Part shown: positions 33,097 through 43,733 of the stretch, piece after piece | Layout: each line of letters starts with the position of its first letter | Numbering within the stretch: position 1 is the first letter of the stretch | Source of the DNA: Zopfochytrium polystomum | Taxonomy: Eukaryota > Chytridiomycota > Chytridiomycetes > Chytridiales > Chytridiaceae | NCBI GenBank assembly: GCA_025765615.1 | Contig: JAIVFJ010000063.1 | Span: 124,001-188,000, forward strand | Direction of reading: 5' to 3' | Length of the DNA: 64,000 nucleotides | Notes under the pieces: model-generated | Database searches by the model: none | Told to the model about the DNA's origin: nothing | Seen by the model: only the letters and a program-made list of their open reading frames with translations | Translations under genes and position numbers: made by a program

Positions 33097-33465
33097 CTAC
33101 AGGTTAATTGTTGTTATCGTCCTGTTGGCGGAGTGGTTAACGGGGTGCCCTGCTAAGGCATTTCCCGGCGGATGCGGGCGGCTTTTTGGAAGGGCGCAGA
33201 CTTGCTGGCCGTAGTGGTGTTCTCGAAGGATGAGGAGACTTGCGTCGGCCACCAGGAGCACATTTGAGATTGATAGCCTCGCCATGTAAAAAATCTCAAG
33301 CGCAAAAAAACACTTCGAAACCATAGCCGAGTAAGAGTCGATGACGCATTGGGCTGCGTAGGCAGGTGCGGCTAACGTGTACGACGTGGCGAGAATGAGG
33401 AAGAGCAGGCATGCGGCGGCGGCGGCCTTGAAGGAGGCGGCCTTGTTCAGCGGAGGATTGGCCAT
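33097..33465 (-). CDS. possible small secreted protein
   Basis: 122 codons from ATG 33465. A strong signal peptide (KAAAAACLLFLILATSYTLA, cleavage near AYA-AQ) is followed by about 50 ordinary residues with two Cys. The last third is read from the opposite strand of the tRNA-like fragment, so the true 3' end may lie before 33190 or be spliced. No family recognised. Confidence 0.35.
   Translation of the reverse strand: MANPPLNKAASFKAAAAACLLFLILATSYTLAAPAYAAQCVIDSYSAMVSKCFFALEIFYMARLSISNVLLVADASLLILREHHYGQQVCALPKSRPHPPGNALAGHPVNHSANRTITTINL
33119..33180 (+). tRNA. truncated tRNA-Ser(GCU)-like sequence
   Basis: Acceptor-like start GTCCTGT, A box GGCGGAGTGGTT and an anticodon arm TGCC/GGCA with loop CTGCTAA (anticodon GCT). 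The match stops in the variable arm. The T-arm (GTTCRA) and 3' acceptor are missing, so this is a pseudogene. Confidence 0.45.
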
Positions 33466-33923
33466 CTTATGCGCGTGTGGGCGGCGCCGGGATTTCGTGC
33501 GGAAGCAGCTCTTTTAAGTAACATTTGTTTGGCATAGACTTTCCGTCGGCGCAGCATATTTGTCTGCTTGTTTGGGCAAAGAACCTTTTTTTTCCAAATG
33601 AAAAAAAAAAAAAAAAAAAGAAAAGGTTTGCATGCACAAAGCAGGAAAAGGACAAAAACAGACGGTTCTCTATCCGACAAGGAACCAATGCCCGCACGCA
33701 TCGCGTGCGGGCGCTGATGGTGCCGAATCATTCCTGCAATATTCGCTGAGTCCGCCCGTAGTCGGGCGGCACCTCAGATTCCGTGCGGAGGCTGCGATGG
33801 CTTCGCCCATGAATTCGGGAACAGCTGCATGATTCGCGCCTCATGCATGGCATTCACTACGCGAAGTCAATACCTTTCGCTATGATAACACAAACAGAGC
33901 TCTTTATCCGTCAAAATTTGACA

Positions 33924-34225
33924 GGAACTGCAGAACGCATCAGTGTGACCTTTACCCCAACATCACGCATGAAGTGCCGCTCCACCTTGCATGTGCCAAA
34001 GGGCACTGTGACATGATCAGGCTGCTTTTGGCGACGGGCGCGGACGTGAGGATCTTGGATGCGACGGGCGTTCCGTCGTTGAGCTGGACCAACCCCGGAC
34101 GAAGCTGTTCCCAATCAGACCGTAATGAACACGCAGCAACGAGCAGCCTCGACAATTGCGCCAGTTCCAGATGCCGAATCGGCCGGACTTCTTTGTTGGA
34201 CTTTGCGAGAAGCGGAAGGCGGTGA
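33924..34225 (+). pseudogene. ankyrin-repeat fragment
   Basis: One clear repeat (VPLHLACAKGHCDMIRLLL ATGADV), entered from NITHE upstream, then the frame degenerates and ends at TGA 34223. It has no start and no neighbours of the family, so it is a relic. Confidence 0.45.
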
Positions 34226-34283
34226 CTTCCAAAAAAAAAAAAAGTGACCTTTCTCAAGAAAACTAACCCCAACCCCAGCCTTT

Positions 34284-34751
34284 TCACTTCCAATCCCTTC
34301 CAAAATCGTCACCAAAGTCCTTGTTCTCGATCTCGACATTCTTCACGTTGATCCCGCTGCCGCCAAACTTCTTCCCGTACCCGCCAAACCGGCCAAACTT
34401 CTTGCCGTACCCGAGCCCGTACCCGCCGTACCCTCCGTAGAGTCCGCCATACCCGAGCCCAGCGGCGTCAGCTTCACCGTTGTCGTCGTCAGAGGCCGTG
34501 GCGGCGGTGTCCGTCGCTTGCTTCTTGGCGACGGGCGGCTGCACTTCGAGCTCCTTCTTATTGGTCGAGGGCGACTGGGTCTCCTTTTTGGCGGCGGGCG
34601 GCTGGATTTCTTTCTTGGCGACAGGCGGTTGGATTTTGCCACCTGCGACGTCGAAGGTATCCGATTCGTCGACGGGGGCCAAGGGAGCGGCGTAGACCGT
34701 CGACAAGAAGATCGAAACGAGGGAGAAAATTGCCAGCGTGCTCAACTTCAT
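34284..34751 (-). CDS. secreted Gly/Tyr/Lys-rich repeat protein, paralogue 1
   Basis: 155 residues. Signal peptide (MKLSTLAIFSLVSIFLSTVY A). Residues ~37-80 contain a repeated QPPVAKKE/QPPAAKKE unit. Residues ~98-132 are a GYGGYG/GYGKKFGG low-complexity block. A conserved acidic end follows (NVKNVEIENKDFGDDFG). No fold expected for most of it. It could be a wall, adhesive or matrix protein. Tandem paralogue of 36059-36526 with exactly the same length. A TATA-like GGGATAAAAACC lies about 110 bp upstream. Confidence 0.75.
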   Translation of the reverse strand: MKLSTLAIFSLVSIFLSTVYAAPLAPVDESDTFDVAGGKIQPPVAKKEIQPPAAKKETQSPSTNKKELEVQPPVAKKQATDTAATASDDDNGEADAAGLGYGGLYGGYGGYGLGYGKKFGRFGGYGKKFGGSGINVKNVEIENKDFGDDFGRDWK

Positions 34752-34979
34752 GGTTTGTTTCTGGGGCTTCAAGAAAGGAATTTGCAGCGGCTTTTTGGAT
34801 GCCGGGATGGCTAGGGGCGTTGTGGATACTGCTTTGAAAGCGGGGCTTGCACCTTTGGTTTTTATCCCTGCAGCGGGACGAGCAGAACAAAAGCTTGAAT
34901 TTAGGAAAAGCTTGAAGCTTTTCTCCAAGCCTCATGAGGGCAGTGCTGCTGCTTTCGACAAAGCAGAAGGTGAATAGCT

Positions 34980-35637
34980 GAATAAAAGATGTGCGCCTCG
35001 TTTGTGAGGGCGCGGGTGCATCCCGTCAAGTGAAGTTCCTTTCCTTCCGCCGACCACCAGCAGGTCTGCCTCCAATGAGATGGTCAGAGTCGCCCCAACA
35101 GAGAGACAGAGGAAAATATGTTTTTGAGTCAGGGGGCTCCCGCCCCCTGAGCCCCCCGGTGGGGGGGCTGCCGCCCCCCCTCAACCCCCCTGCTCAAAAG
35201 AGAGGAGAGAGAGTGTGTGTGTGTGTGTGTGACAGAGAGAGAGAGAGCGAGAGACAGAGGGACAGAGAGAGAGAGAGAGAGAGAGCGACAGAGCGAAGAG
35301 ATGGAGAGTGCCAGTCAATGGGTTGTGTGTCTCGATATCTATCTCTCTGTCTCTTTGCAGTCAACGGGCTGTTGTCTATCTATCAATCAATGACTGCCTT
35401 TTTGTTTGAACTAAAGTCAACGGGCTGTTTGTGTTTCTCCCTCTGGGTTCTGTGAGCACTTTCGAGCCAGTGCCCAGCTGACTGTTGCATTCAACAGGCT
35501 GTCAGTCTTCCTGTTGCAGTCAAATGATTTATTCTTACAGGACAACCAAGTTATCGTCTATGTTTGATTTCGCTGAGCAACGTCCGCCGCCGAGGACCGC
35601 GCTTTGTGCCATTGCGGCTCGAGGATAGTACGACTGT
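34980..35637. repeat. C/G-run palindrome and (GT)n/(GA)n microsatellites
   Basis: 35135-35190 is a run of C and G blocks that can pair with each other or form G-quadruplexes. 35207-35310 is a GT then GA dinucleotide array. The remainder to 35637 has no gene I can support. Confidence 0.7.
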
Positions 35638-36058
35638 GTGAGGCGATGCGACTCGCAGGTGGATTTGGGAACCAATAAAACCGCTTTTGTGTCCGAGTTA
35701 TTTGGACGCGCTAAATCTGAAGAGCCAACCACACGTGAGCGCGTCGACGTCGAGCAAGCTCTCTCTCTCGAGAGGGCGATCGCCATCGTGAACTCACCGC
35801 ACACACCCACCCTACTTCCCTACCGTAGGACTCCAAAGCTGTCTAACGATGTCGACAGGGCCATCGAAAACGAATCACCACACGGCGACGAGGCGGGACA
35901 ACAGGAAAGCCTGTTAGACTTGGGGAGAAGCCGATTTATTCGATATCACAACTGCCCAAGCAAAGAGAGCATCACAAACCACCTCTCCATATCCATCCAC
36001 AAAAGAAGAGAGGGGAACTTTCAAAAAAAAAAAAAAAAAAAAAAAAAAAGGTAGCCCA
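35638..36058. other. region between the paralogues, with an ATG-less open frame and poly(A)
   Basis: A + strand frame stays open to the A-run at 36023-36049 but has no ATG. It contains TKTAFVSELFGRAKSEE-like ordinary protein composition. A 25-bp stretch at 35935-35959 also occurs at 28067-28091. It could be an exon or relic, not assigned. Confidence 0.3.
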
Positions 36059-36526
36059 TCACTTCCAATCACCGCCGAAATCGTCGCCGAAGTCCTTGTT
36101 CTCGATCTCGACGTTCTTCACGTTGATCCCGCCGCCGCCAAACTTCTTTCCGTACCCGCCATACCCGCCAAACTTCTTGCCGTACCCAAGCCCGTACCCG
36201 CCGTAGCCGCCGTAGAGTCCGCCGCCGTACCCGAGCCCAGCAGCATCGGCCTCGTTGTCGTCTTCAGTGGCCGCGGCGGCGGAGTCCGTCGCTTGCTTCT
36301 TGGCGACGGGCGGCTGGACGTCGAGTTCCTTCTTCTTTGCCGAGGGCGGCTGGATCTCTTTTTTGGCGGCGGGCGGCTGGATTTCTTTCTTGGCGACGGG
36401 GGGCTGGATTTTGCCACTTGCGACGTCGATGGTGTCCGAGTCACCGGCGGGGGCGAAGGGAGCGGCGAGGGCCGTCGAGAGGAAGGTGGAAAGGAGGGAG
36501 AAGATTGCGAGAGTGGTAAGCTTCAT
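36059..36526 (-). CDS. secreted Gly/Tyr/Lys-rich repeat protein, paralogue 2
   Basis: 155 residues with the same plan as 34284-34751: signal peptide (MKLTTLAIFSLLSTFLS), QPPVAKKE repeats, GYGGYG/GYGKKFGG block and identical acidic end. The start at 36526 was chosen because it aligns with the paralogue. An ATG 21 nt upstream is also in frame. Both 5' flanks share GTTGTGGAT.CTGCTTTGAA, so the duplication included the promoter. Confidence 0.78.
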   Translation of the reverse strand: MKLTTLAIFSLLSTFLSTALAAPFAPAGDSDTIDVASGKIQPPVAKKEIQPPAAKKEIQPPSAKKKELDVQPPVAKKQATDSAAAATEDDNEADAAGLGYGGGLYGGYGGYGLGYGKKFGGYGGYGKKFGGGGINVKNVEIENKDFGDDFGGDWK

Positions 36527-36771
36527 GATGGATTCTCTGTTCTTCAAGGAAGGAAAGGTGGTGTAGCTGGTGCGAGTTGTGGATGCTGCTTTGAAGGTGG
36601 GCGTGGGTCTTCGGTTTTATTCGTGCGTGAAGGACAAGGAAAAGCTAAAATCAAGGAAAAGCTTGAAGCTTGATCTTCTTTCTTGTTTAAGTTACTCGTT
36701 ATCTGAACAATGAATCGAGAACATTGCTGCAATAGAAAGTCAAGTGCGGAATTATGGAAGTGGAATTCTGC

Positions 36772-37984
36772 TTATGCGGCATGGTCCAACAGCCACGCTA
36801 AATTCTTCGCCACCCGGCGAGCATTCCTGCTCTCGTCGCAGAAATACAACCGCTTCCAGTCTATCCCCTTGCGGAGGAACTCGTCCACCGACTGCCCCAA
36901 CGGCTCGATGGGGACGCGCGCAAACCCGTCACGGCAGCACAGCCGCATCCACCCATAATCCCGGCCGTGCAGGTACCAGGACCGGCTCGAGGAGAAAAGG
37001 GTCATTGCACCAGTGACGCCGACGGGTAGGAAGCGCAGGATCTTCTCCAGCATCCATTCGGGGACCGTGAGTGGGTTGTGCAGGCCCAATCCGGCTTTCG
37101 GGACGGTGGATTCCTCCGGGTCGAAGTCCCCTGAAGATGCTGGCGCAACTAGGGGCGCAGGAACCATGGCGAGAGAGCCGACGTACGAGCCCAAGTAAAA
37201 CTGCGCCAGCCTGCCCTCTTCCATAAAGAAATCAGCCGCTGCCGAAACCGACTGGCCGGAAATCATCTCGTCGGTCTCGTTGTCGCCGTCCTTGTCCCAA
37301 CCGATCGCCCTTCTCACCTCCTTCATCAGATTATCCATCCACAGGGGATCATCGAGTCGCGACGCTGGGTAGACCGGTTCAAAGTGGCGCCACCAATGCT
37401 CCTGGCGCTCCTGGATCGATGCATCGTCGGGACACTTCAGGTGATCGCCGGTCCACTTTGGGTTAGGTCCGACGAAGGCTGCGAGTTTCTCCAGATGCAC
37501 TGATCGCGATCTGAACGCGGTGTCGATCCACTTGGCACACATCGCGTGAAAGAGGGCCATTCTGGGTAAACCTGGGTGGGTGTTGGTCATTTAGGGGCAT
37601 GATATTTGCAATGAGAGAGCACGAGGCCTTGAGGGTACTCACTATTCAGTAGATCGGGCACCGTTTCCTCCTTCGCGGACTCAATTCTTTCGAGAAACCA
37701 AGAATCGATCGACACACCCAGGGTCTCGCATTTCACTTCCAGTGATTTGTCCGAGCGGGACTTGCTTGCCAACGACGACCAGCGACCAGATGCATCTAGA
37801 CCTACAGAGGCACAGAGATGAGAAGGTCGGGCGGGAGAGGACACACTCGCCCCAATCCCTGTCTTTTCGGTTTTCCCACATCGCCAACCTCTACCGCAAT
37901 ACCTCTGGCAAGGCGGAAGTAAGCAGGGCATGGAGCCGTGATCGCCACTCCGCACAGCTTGCAAAAGGCGATCTCCATCTTCAA
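36772..37984 (-). CDS. F-box protein with N-terminal Cys motif
   Basis: Exons 37903-37984, 37643-37801 and 36772-37571, with introns of 101 nt (37802-37902) and 71 nt (37572-37642). 346 residues. The N-terminus MEIAFCKLCG resembles one half of a zinc ribbon. An F-box-like motif (VPEWMLEKILRFLP) starts near residue 255 and is followed by WYLHGRDYGWMRLCC, typical of the helix after an F-box. It would link substrates to Skp1-cullin ubiquitin ligase. The middle (residues ~90-230) has no known domain. The splice junctions keep the frame and the conserved C-terminal half is intact. Confidence 0.68.
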
Positions 37985-38337
37985 TTTTGGGCCAGTGGCG
38001 CAGCTTTCCCGAGCACGTTACTCGTCCGAGGGGTTGGTGGGTGAACCGAATGCCTTGACTGGCTGCAGTGCGGAAAGCGTTTATGGTTGCCGCCGCCAGC
38101 GATTCGCGGGGACTGCGCTGCTATGATGGAAAGGGTGAAGCAGGGGGTGCGATCTTGGAAAATCTACGTGGAGCGGGGGAGGAGGTCATCACGGGGGTGA
38201 AGCAGGTAGAGGCGTGTATGTATTGTAGATACTGCACATACACGAGAGTGTGCATGCCTCGTACCCCAAGCCAACACCGTCCGGCAATAATGGGAAACCA
38301 TCAAACCTCGATCTCGCTCAGCTCGCGCGGAGCGAAT
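37985..38337. other. intergenic
   Basis: 353 bp upstream of the F-box gene. No gene or clear promoter element seen. Confidence 0.4.
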
Positions 38338-39095
38338 TTATGAAGCTGAATGACGGATTGCTTTTTCTTCCAGTAATTTGGCTACGTGCTTGAAGTCTTC
38401 GTTCGGGAGCGACATTATGAAACGGTATCTGGACGCCCACGCAACGAAAAAAAGTAGGGTCGGGGACTTTAGTGACATACTCACTTGCGAGAGCTGGTTA
38501 GACCTTCCATACCAATGCTCCGACTCACCAGCGAGTGCCATCGAAGTGGTCCTTTGCTGTCACCGGCTGGCATGACATGGAGTCCAGACGGTTTGAAGGA
38601 TGTCTCCTAGGGCTTGCCTCTGCACGATCTCCTCATCGGCATATACAACGACTCCCAGTCCTTCGTGACGAAACTGGGCGACGTCACCCAATCTCTCGAG
38701 TTCAAGGAGGGCTTTCAGTACACGAACCTCCTGTACGCCATCATTGTTCGGCTGTAGCGTGGAGGCCAAGGTATTTTGACAGGAGGACGGTCCAGGAGCC
38801 GGCGCCACCGGACGCGCCGATCAGGAGGATCTTTTTGCCGGCGTGGCCGGCTTTGTGAATGCCAGGCCGGAAATATTCACTAGGCCTGTTAATGCGGTGA
38901 GAGCAGCAACCTGATGAATGTAACTGATTATTTCCATTTTCTCTTTCTTGCCAAAGAGGACGTCTGTTATCGTACACCAACTCAAGCCGCCGCAGCAGGT
39001 TGGATGTGGTGTGGTCTTTGAACACTGCATGCTTCTTCGTGGAGACTTTGAGGTACTGACGCTCCCATGAGATCTGTCTTGCCGAAGACGGCATC
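38338..39095 (-). pseudogene. MDR-family (zinc-free quinone oxidoreductase-like) pseudogene
   Basis: Scattered pieces in order on the - strand: FGKTDLMGAS (about 39085), VAALTALTGL (about 38910), HKAGHAGKKILLIGASGG with the Rossmann glycine motif (38860-38741, then stop), and the typical C-terminal helix SLPNEDFKHVAKLLEEK ending at TAA 38338. They lie in different frames and the part between the Rossmann motif and the C-terminus is replaced by unrelated sequence, including a + strand hydrolase fragment. It cannot make a working enzyme. Confidence 0.5.
38611..38757 (+). pseudogene. class C beta-lactamase-like serine hydrolase fragment
   Basis: A 48-codon open frame starting GLPLHDLLIG and ending FQYTNLLYAIIVRL before TAG. 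The pattern matches the RTGLPRHD and FxYNNxxY segments of fungal class C beta-lactamase/esterase family proteins (Y-x-N motif). It follows a possible 3' splice site (CTCCTAG). Only this piece is seen. It overlaps the antisense MDR remnant by 17 bp. Confidence 0.45.
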
Positions 39096-39824
39096 CCCAC
39101 CCCGAGAAGATGAAAAGGATGAGAAAGAGGACTGCAATGAAGAACAAAAAAAAGGATGGTGAAAGCTTGGTCCCGCCAACCATGATCCGAGAGGAAGTCT
39201 CTGAGAGGGTGTCTGTTTGCAGGCTGTTGAGAGCTGGAGTGTGTCGAGGGAGGAGAAGTAAAAGAAGAGACAGAAGAAAATAACAGGAACGTGCGAAATA
39301 CCTTGCGGTGCCGTTTGCCGGCGAGGACACAGTCGACCTGCCCGAACTGATCGACGCCGGGATAGATCGGGGCGCGGGCTCCCCCGGCCAGCCGGATACG
39401 CCCCACGATCTGCCGGGTAGGGGACGCCGTCCTCCGTCGCGGCAGCACTTCAGCGAACGGTTCATTCCTGCTGGGAAGCAAGAGGCTGTCGAGGGTCCCA
39501 ACGCGACTCTTCCTGGGAGATGACGATGAGCGTGGCGCATCATGTCAACTTCATCATATTTGGAGGACAGCTTCGATTTGATGTACCAAGCGGATTCACA
39601 TTCAATAATACTTTCAAAGAGTGGTCGGTTTCTGGGGTTGAGCTTCCTCTTGGCACTGAGACGGAGCTGCCTCATTTGTTTTAAACCTTTCCCGCACGAC
39701 TCAGCTACACTCTCTCTTGTGAGAACACTTCGGGCTCCAAAGACGGCTTCGAAAAACATACCACACAAAATGCTTTGTTTTCGGCCAAAAGGGGATAAAC
39801 CAGTGCGAGCAGCTTCTCGACGCC
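39096..39824. other. degenerate stretch between pseudogene and F-box/ankyrin gene
   Basis: Long antisense frames exist here but have no consistent domain. They may hold decayed N-terminal exons of the MDR gene. Nothing further supported. Confidence 0.35.
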
Positions 39825-41814
39825 TCACCAGCTCAAACAGTCCACCTCGGTCTCCATCACCACGTTCCCCACGATAAAGCGGCCAGTTCGCAAAGCCTGG
39901 TCGTCCACCACGGCGAAAAAGCGGGCGCCAGCCGCCCCGACCCAGTTCCTGTGCAGTTCGCGCACAGCGTCGACAGAGAGGCCTTCGAGCTGCAGAAGCG
40001 GGTTCCGCTCGTTCACGTAGAGAGGCCGGCTCTGACACCAAAGCGAGGCCGACGAGCATTGATCGATCGGGCCGCACAGCAGGCGTTTCAACGTGTTCCA
40101 GCGTCGCCGAGAGTCCGCGAACTCGATGCTGGCTGTCCGATAGACAATTGGGAAAGTAGAGGAACCGCCAGCCAAGCAGGCGCGTTGGGCTGCCGCGGAG
40201 GGAGCAAGTCGTTGCCACCGTCGAGTGCCGGAGCCCGGGGCGCTGAGCGCAAGGAGTTTTCCGCAGGCGGCCCATTCTGCGTCGGCGACGTAAATGTCCA
40301 CTTCTGCGTGGATACCGTGCGCGCGGAGCAGGGCCGCGCCGTCTGCATAATTTGATACCGTGAATCCTGGGCTTTCGACTACGAGCGACCGCGGGGCGAA
40401 TCCGAGGACCGTCACGGGGCTTTCTTCTCCTTTGCGCAGCATATCCTCAAACTGACCGTCCGTGGACGACTCGGTTCGGACGATGATCAGGCCGTACGAT
40501 CGAATGTGAACGCCAGCCGGGCCAAGCTCCACGACGTGGAAGTAGCGACAGTCTGGAGACGCAAATTGGGACGTTAGAATGCCGGTCCGCTTGTCCAGCT
40601 CCGCGCACGGATCAAGCTCGTCGCGCTGAGCGGCGTCGCCGCTGTCATCTTGGAAATCCCAGTCTAAATTGTCCAGCAACGCATCTAGTCCGTCCGCCAC
40701 AACAGTCTCCTTGCGCTCCTTGATTACTTTCTCCAAGAAGGCCCGGCACACTTCATCCAGGCCACACTCAGCAGCAGCGGCTAGTACGAATCCTGCGGCG
40801 CCGGAGGAACTTTGCGACGGATCTACGCAACTTGGTGCCAAGCGTGTCAGAAGCCTGAAAAAGTCTGGTCTTTGGGCGCACGAAACCATCTCGACGAGCG
40901 AGTTGAGACTCTCCTTGCTGAGCACTCCCGCGCGGAGCTGGCGATCGACAAGGAACTCGAACGCCGCTAGATCGCCAAAGCACAATGCGGTGACGCAAGC
41001 GTCCAATCCAGGGGTGCTCCTCGCGCGAGAGACAGCAGGAAGTAGCAGCGGTGGCCTGGCTGAGCGGAAATTGCGCCACTGGTTGCTATGGTCCCTCGCG
41101 ACGGTCGTTTCAAATCCGAGCCCCAGCGACTCGAGCGCGTGGAGCGTCTTCGTCTCGCCGCTTGCCGCCGCCAGTTCCCATGCGCTGTCGTCAAACGCCT
41201 CGCCCGCGACGGAGCGCAGCGACGGTAGCAGCTCGTGGTGGCCATACGCACAAGCGATCTTAAACGCCAGTGGGCCCTCTCCGTCAGCAAACACGACACC
41301 TCTAACCGCAAGGCCGCGGTTCTCCATGAGCCAGTCGACGACATCCTTGCGGTCGAGGAACGCGGCGGTTTGCAGCAGTCGCAACGACCTCAGTTTTGGG
41401 AGCGCCCGTTTCCGCTGTGCGATACGAAGCACCTCGACCGCGGCGTCGAAGCGGAGAAAGTCCAGCGGTGCGATGACGTCAAACCATTCCGGTAGATCTG
41501 TAATGCTCGTCAGAAAACATGAGATGACGTCGCGTACCCTGTGGCCTACCCTGCCATCCTGAAGCAAGGTCGGCGAAAGCGACTTTTGCAGACTCAATGT
41601 GTGACGGATCCGTCAGCACGCCGTGGGTGAGGAATTCGGCCAGGAAAGTCGACGACTGTAAGAGTGCGACGTGCAGGGTCTGGCAAGTGGACGCGAGGCG
41701 CGCCAGAGTTCGCCAGGACGGCGCGCACGCCAGAGCTATGGCGCGGAGCGTCTCCGTTGGCAGCGACGTCAGAGTCGTCGGTGGCGCAGGCTGCGAGCTG
41801 GCGGTGCTTGGCAT
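39825..41814 (-). CDS. F-box protein with ankyrin-like repeats
   Basis: Exon 1 41550-41814, intron 41498-41549 (52 nt, GTAGGC...TTACAG) and exon 2 39825-41497. 645 residues. The F-box (LTSLPTETLRAIALACAPSW) is at residues ~12-50, followed by helical repeats of weak ankyrin type (KDVVDWLMENRGLAV, FKIACAYGHHELL). The C-terminal third has no clear domain. Probably a substrate adaptor of an SCF ubiquitin ligase. The intron joins ...SGWQ to DLPEWFDV in phase. The ATG at 41814 was chosen since the F-box follows closely. An in-frame ATG at 41856 would add 14 residues. Confidence 0.7.
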
Positions 41815-41856
41815 GTTTAACCTCGAAAATTTGACATCCCGCTCGCAAAAGCCCAT

Positions 41857-42755
41857 TACGAGGGTAGGCACCCGAGCAATTTACATAATGAGAAAGCGCA
41901 AGTGTTTTCGGCTGGGGCTTGCCCTCTTTGCGCAATGGAAAGTTTGAAGTTCGTTGCGCGCAGAGGCCGAGAAGCGGTTTTACTAAAGCAAACCCGCAAC
42001 TTGGGGGTCCGTCTGTGTTTTAAGGACTAATCACATCAACTTCACAACGAACAGTGGCAACACTGTGATCGCTCTCATGGGGGAGCTCGCCGTTGCTGTG
42101 GGATCTCTCCCCAGGCTCTGGGCCGCGCCAATGTTGAGGATCGCTCCCGTCTTTGAACTGAAGTCCTGTGTGGACCAGCTGCCTCCCGCCTAGCACGACG
42201 CACAACTCAGAGACGGGTCTTGAATAGCCGATGAACCGCCCAAGGCTGGAGAGCAGGGAAAATGTACAACACGGGAGCGTGTTGGGACGCGCCCGGTCCG
42301 AGTTGAGTGCCTGGCTGTCCTCCACCCGGTGGGGAGGGACCAGCAGTTGGATTCCATCCTTTGCGATTTTGTCCTACTATCACATCGCTCCCCAATGGTC
42401 TCACATCCCCACGATCATAATGACGCGACCGCAATGGTCGATATACCTCCTCTTTTGTCTCTTTGGGTGAACATGTTGTCAGCTCCGTCGGAGATCCGTT
42501 TTATCTTCCGTGTCGCGGAAGGGAAACGGCCCAGACCCAGCCACGACGTTCTTCGAGCAGGTTGATTCCAGTCGCGCAACCGTTTCGCGGTTGAATAACT
42601 GTGAGTTGCTATGGGGTCCGGACCTCCGGCCTCTCCCCACGATTGGGAGTATTTGTGCAGCGCCAAGAAATCCGCAAGACAAGGCCTTGGCTTCGCCACT
42701 ACAAAAAGGCGCCCCTTCCAGTACTGTACCGAGCTCAACCCCACCACCCACAAAC
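41857..42755. other. intergenic
   Basis: About 900 bp between divergent genes. An open frame runs from 42510 into the next gene but its upstream part has no paralogue support, so it is treated as 5' flank. No other feature seen. Confidence 0.4.
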
Positions 42756-43733
42756 ATGGCGGAGGAACAGCAGCCCTTCCTCGCCCCCGTCTCCCACGAC
42801 GACCCAGCGGCGAGCGACTCAATCAACCAGATGCAGCACTGCAACCACTGCGGCGCGCCGGTCTCCGCTGCCGACAAGAAGCACCGCCCGCAAGCGTCTG
42901 CTGCTGCCTTCACCACGACGCCTCATCCGCATTCGTTGTTCCACCACCACCACCCGCATTACCATCCCGCAGCCATCCACGCCAAACGCCGCAAGGCCCG
43001 CCTCGTCGTCCTGAGCGTTTTCACGCTCGTCCTCCTCGGCGGCGCAATCTTTGTCTCGCGCGCTGCGCACAGGATTCACAACGAGCTGCGCGAGCTCAGG
43101 GAAGCCGCCGGGCTCGGTGGACCCGCGTTTGGCGCCGGGATGCCTGGGTTCGCCCCCAAGTATGACGAGATCGAACCGTGCCACGACGCAGTGGATGGTG
43201 ACGGCGACGACGACGACGACACCCCGCCGCCACCGCCGGAGGAGCCCCCTCACCACCCACCCCACCGCCCAGGACCTCCTGGACACCCGCATCCCCCCGG
43301 CAAACCTCCCGGCAAACCTCCCGGCCACCCGCACCCACCCGGCAAGCCCCCCGGCCGCCGCCCGCACCCGCACCCTCACCCTCCGAAGCCGTCGCCTCCC
43401 GACGAAGGCGAGGAGCCGCCCGAGTCCCCGCCCGACGATGGAGAGGAGGATGCCGTTGATCGCATCGATGCCGCCGCGGTGGATAGTGACTACGACGACG
43501 GCGACGACGACGACGATACCCCGTCGCCGCCGCCTGAGAAGCCCCCTCATCACCCTCCCCACCACCCAGGACCTCCCCGACGCCGCCCGCATCCTCCCGG
43601 CAAACCTCCCGGCCGCCGCCCGCACCCTCACCCTCGCCCTCCCAAGCCGTCGCCTCCCGACGAAGGGGAGGAACCGCCCGAGTCGCCGCCGGATGACTGG
43701 GACGATGGTGTCGCTGGCGCTGAGAGCTTCTAA
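42756..43733 (+). CDS. single-pass membrane protein with proline-rich tail, B type
   Basis: 325 residues. N-terminus MAEEQQPFL (acidic dileucine-like), a CNHCGAPV zinc-ribbon half near residue 29, a His-rich stretch (~54-70), one TM helix at ~82-100 (RLVVLSVFTLVLLGGAIFV) and then RAAHRIHNELRELRE, the family's post-membrane motif. The long tail holds two near-repeats of an acidic block, a PPHHPP/PGKPPG proline stretch and PSPPDEGEEPPESPPDD, i.e. an intragenic duplication. The start was chosen from alignment with the 44350 and 20847 paralogues. The tail is probably outside the cell or in the lumen, in the style of wall-contact proteins. Function unknown. Confidence 0.72.
   Translation: MAEEQQPFLAPVSHDDPAASDSINQMQHCNHCGAPVSAADKKHRPQASAAAFTTTPHPHSLFHHHHPHYHPAAIHAKRRKARLVVLSVFTLVLLGGAIFVSRAAHRIHNELRELREAAGLGGPAFGAGMPGFAPKYDEIEPCHDAVDGDGDDDDDTPPPPPEEPPHHPPHRPGPPGHPHPPGKPPGKPPGHPHPPGKPPGRRPHPHPHPPKPSPPDEGEEPPESPPDDGEEDAVDRIDAAAVDSDYDDGDDDDDTPSPPPEKPPHHPPHHPGPPRRRPHPPGKPPGRRPHPHPRPPKPSPPDEGEEPPESPPDDWDDGVAGAESF

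Noticed and set aside
35638..36054. Open frame before the poly(A) run as a gene
   Set aside because: No ATG in frame, last third is read through the A-run, no family match.
38821..40275. 484-codon - strand frame
   Set aside because: It spans the 3' end of the F-box/ankyrin gene in another frame and unrelated downstream sequence. Composition is Arg/Ser/Pro-rich, without a domain.
42510..42755. Upstream extension of the 42756 gene to 42510
   Set aside because: The paralogues begin at the acidic dileucine motif (ATG 42756). The extra 82 codons have no counterpart.
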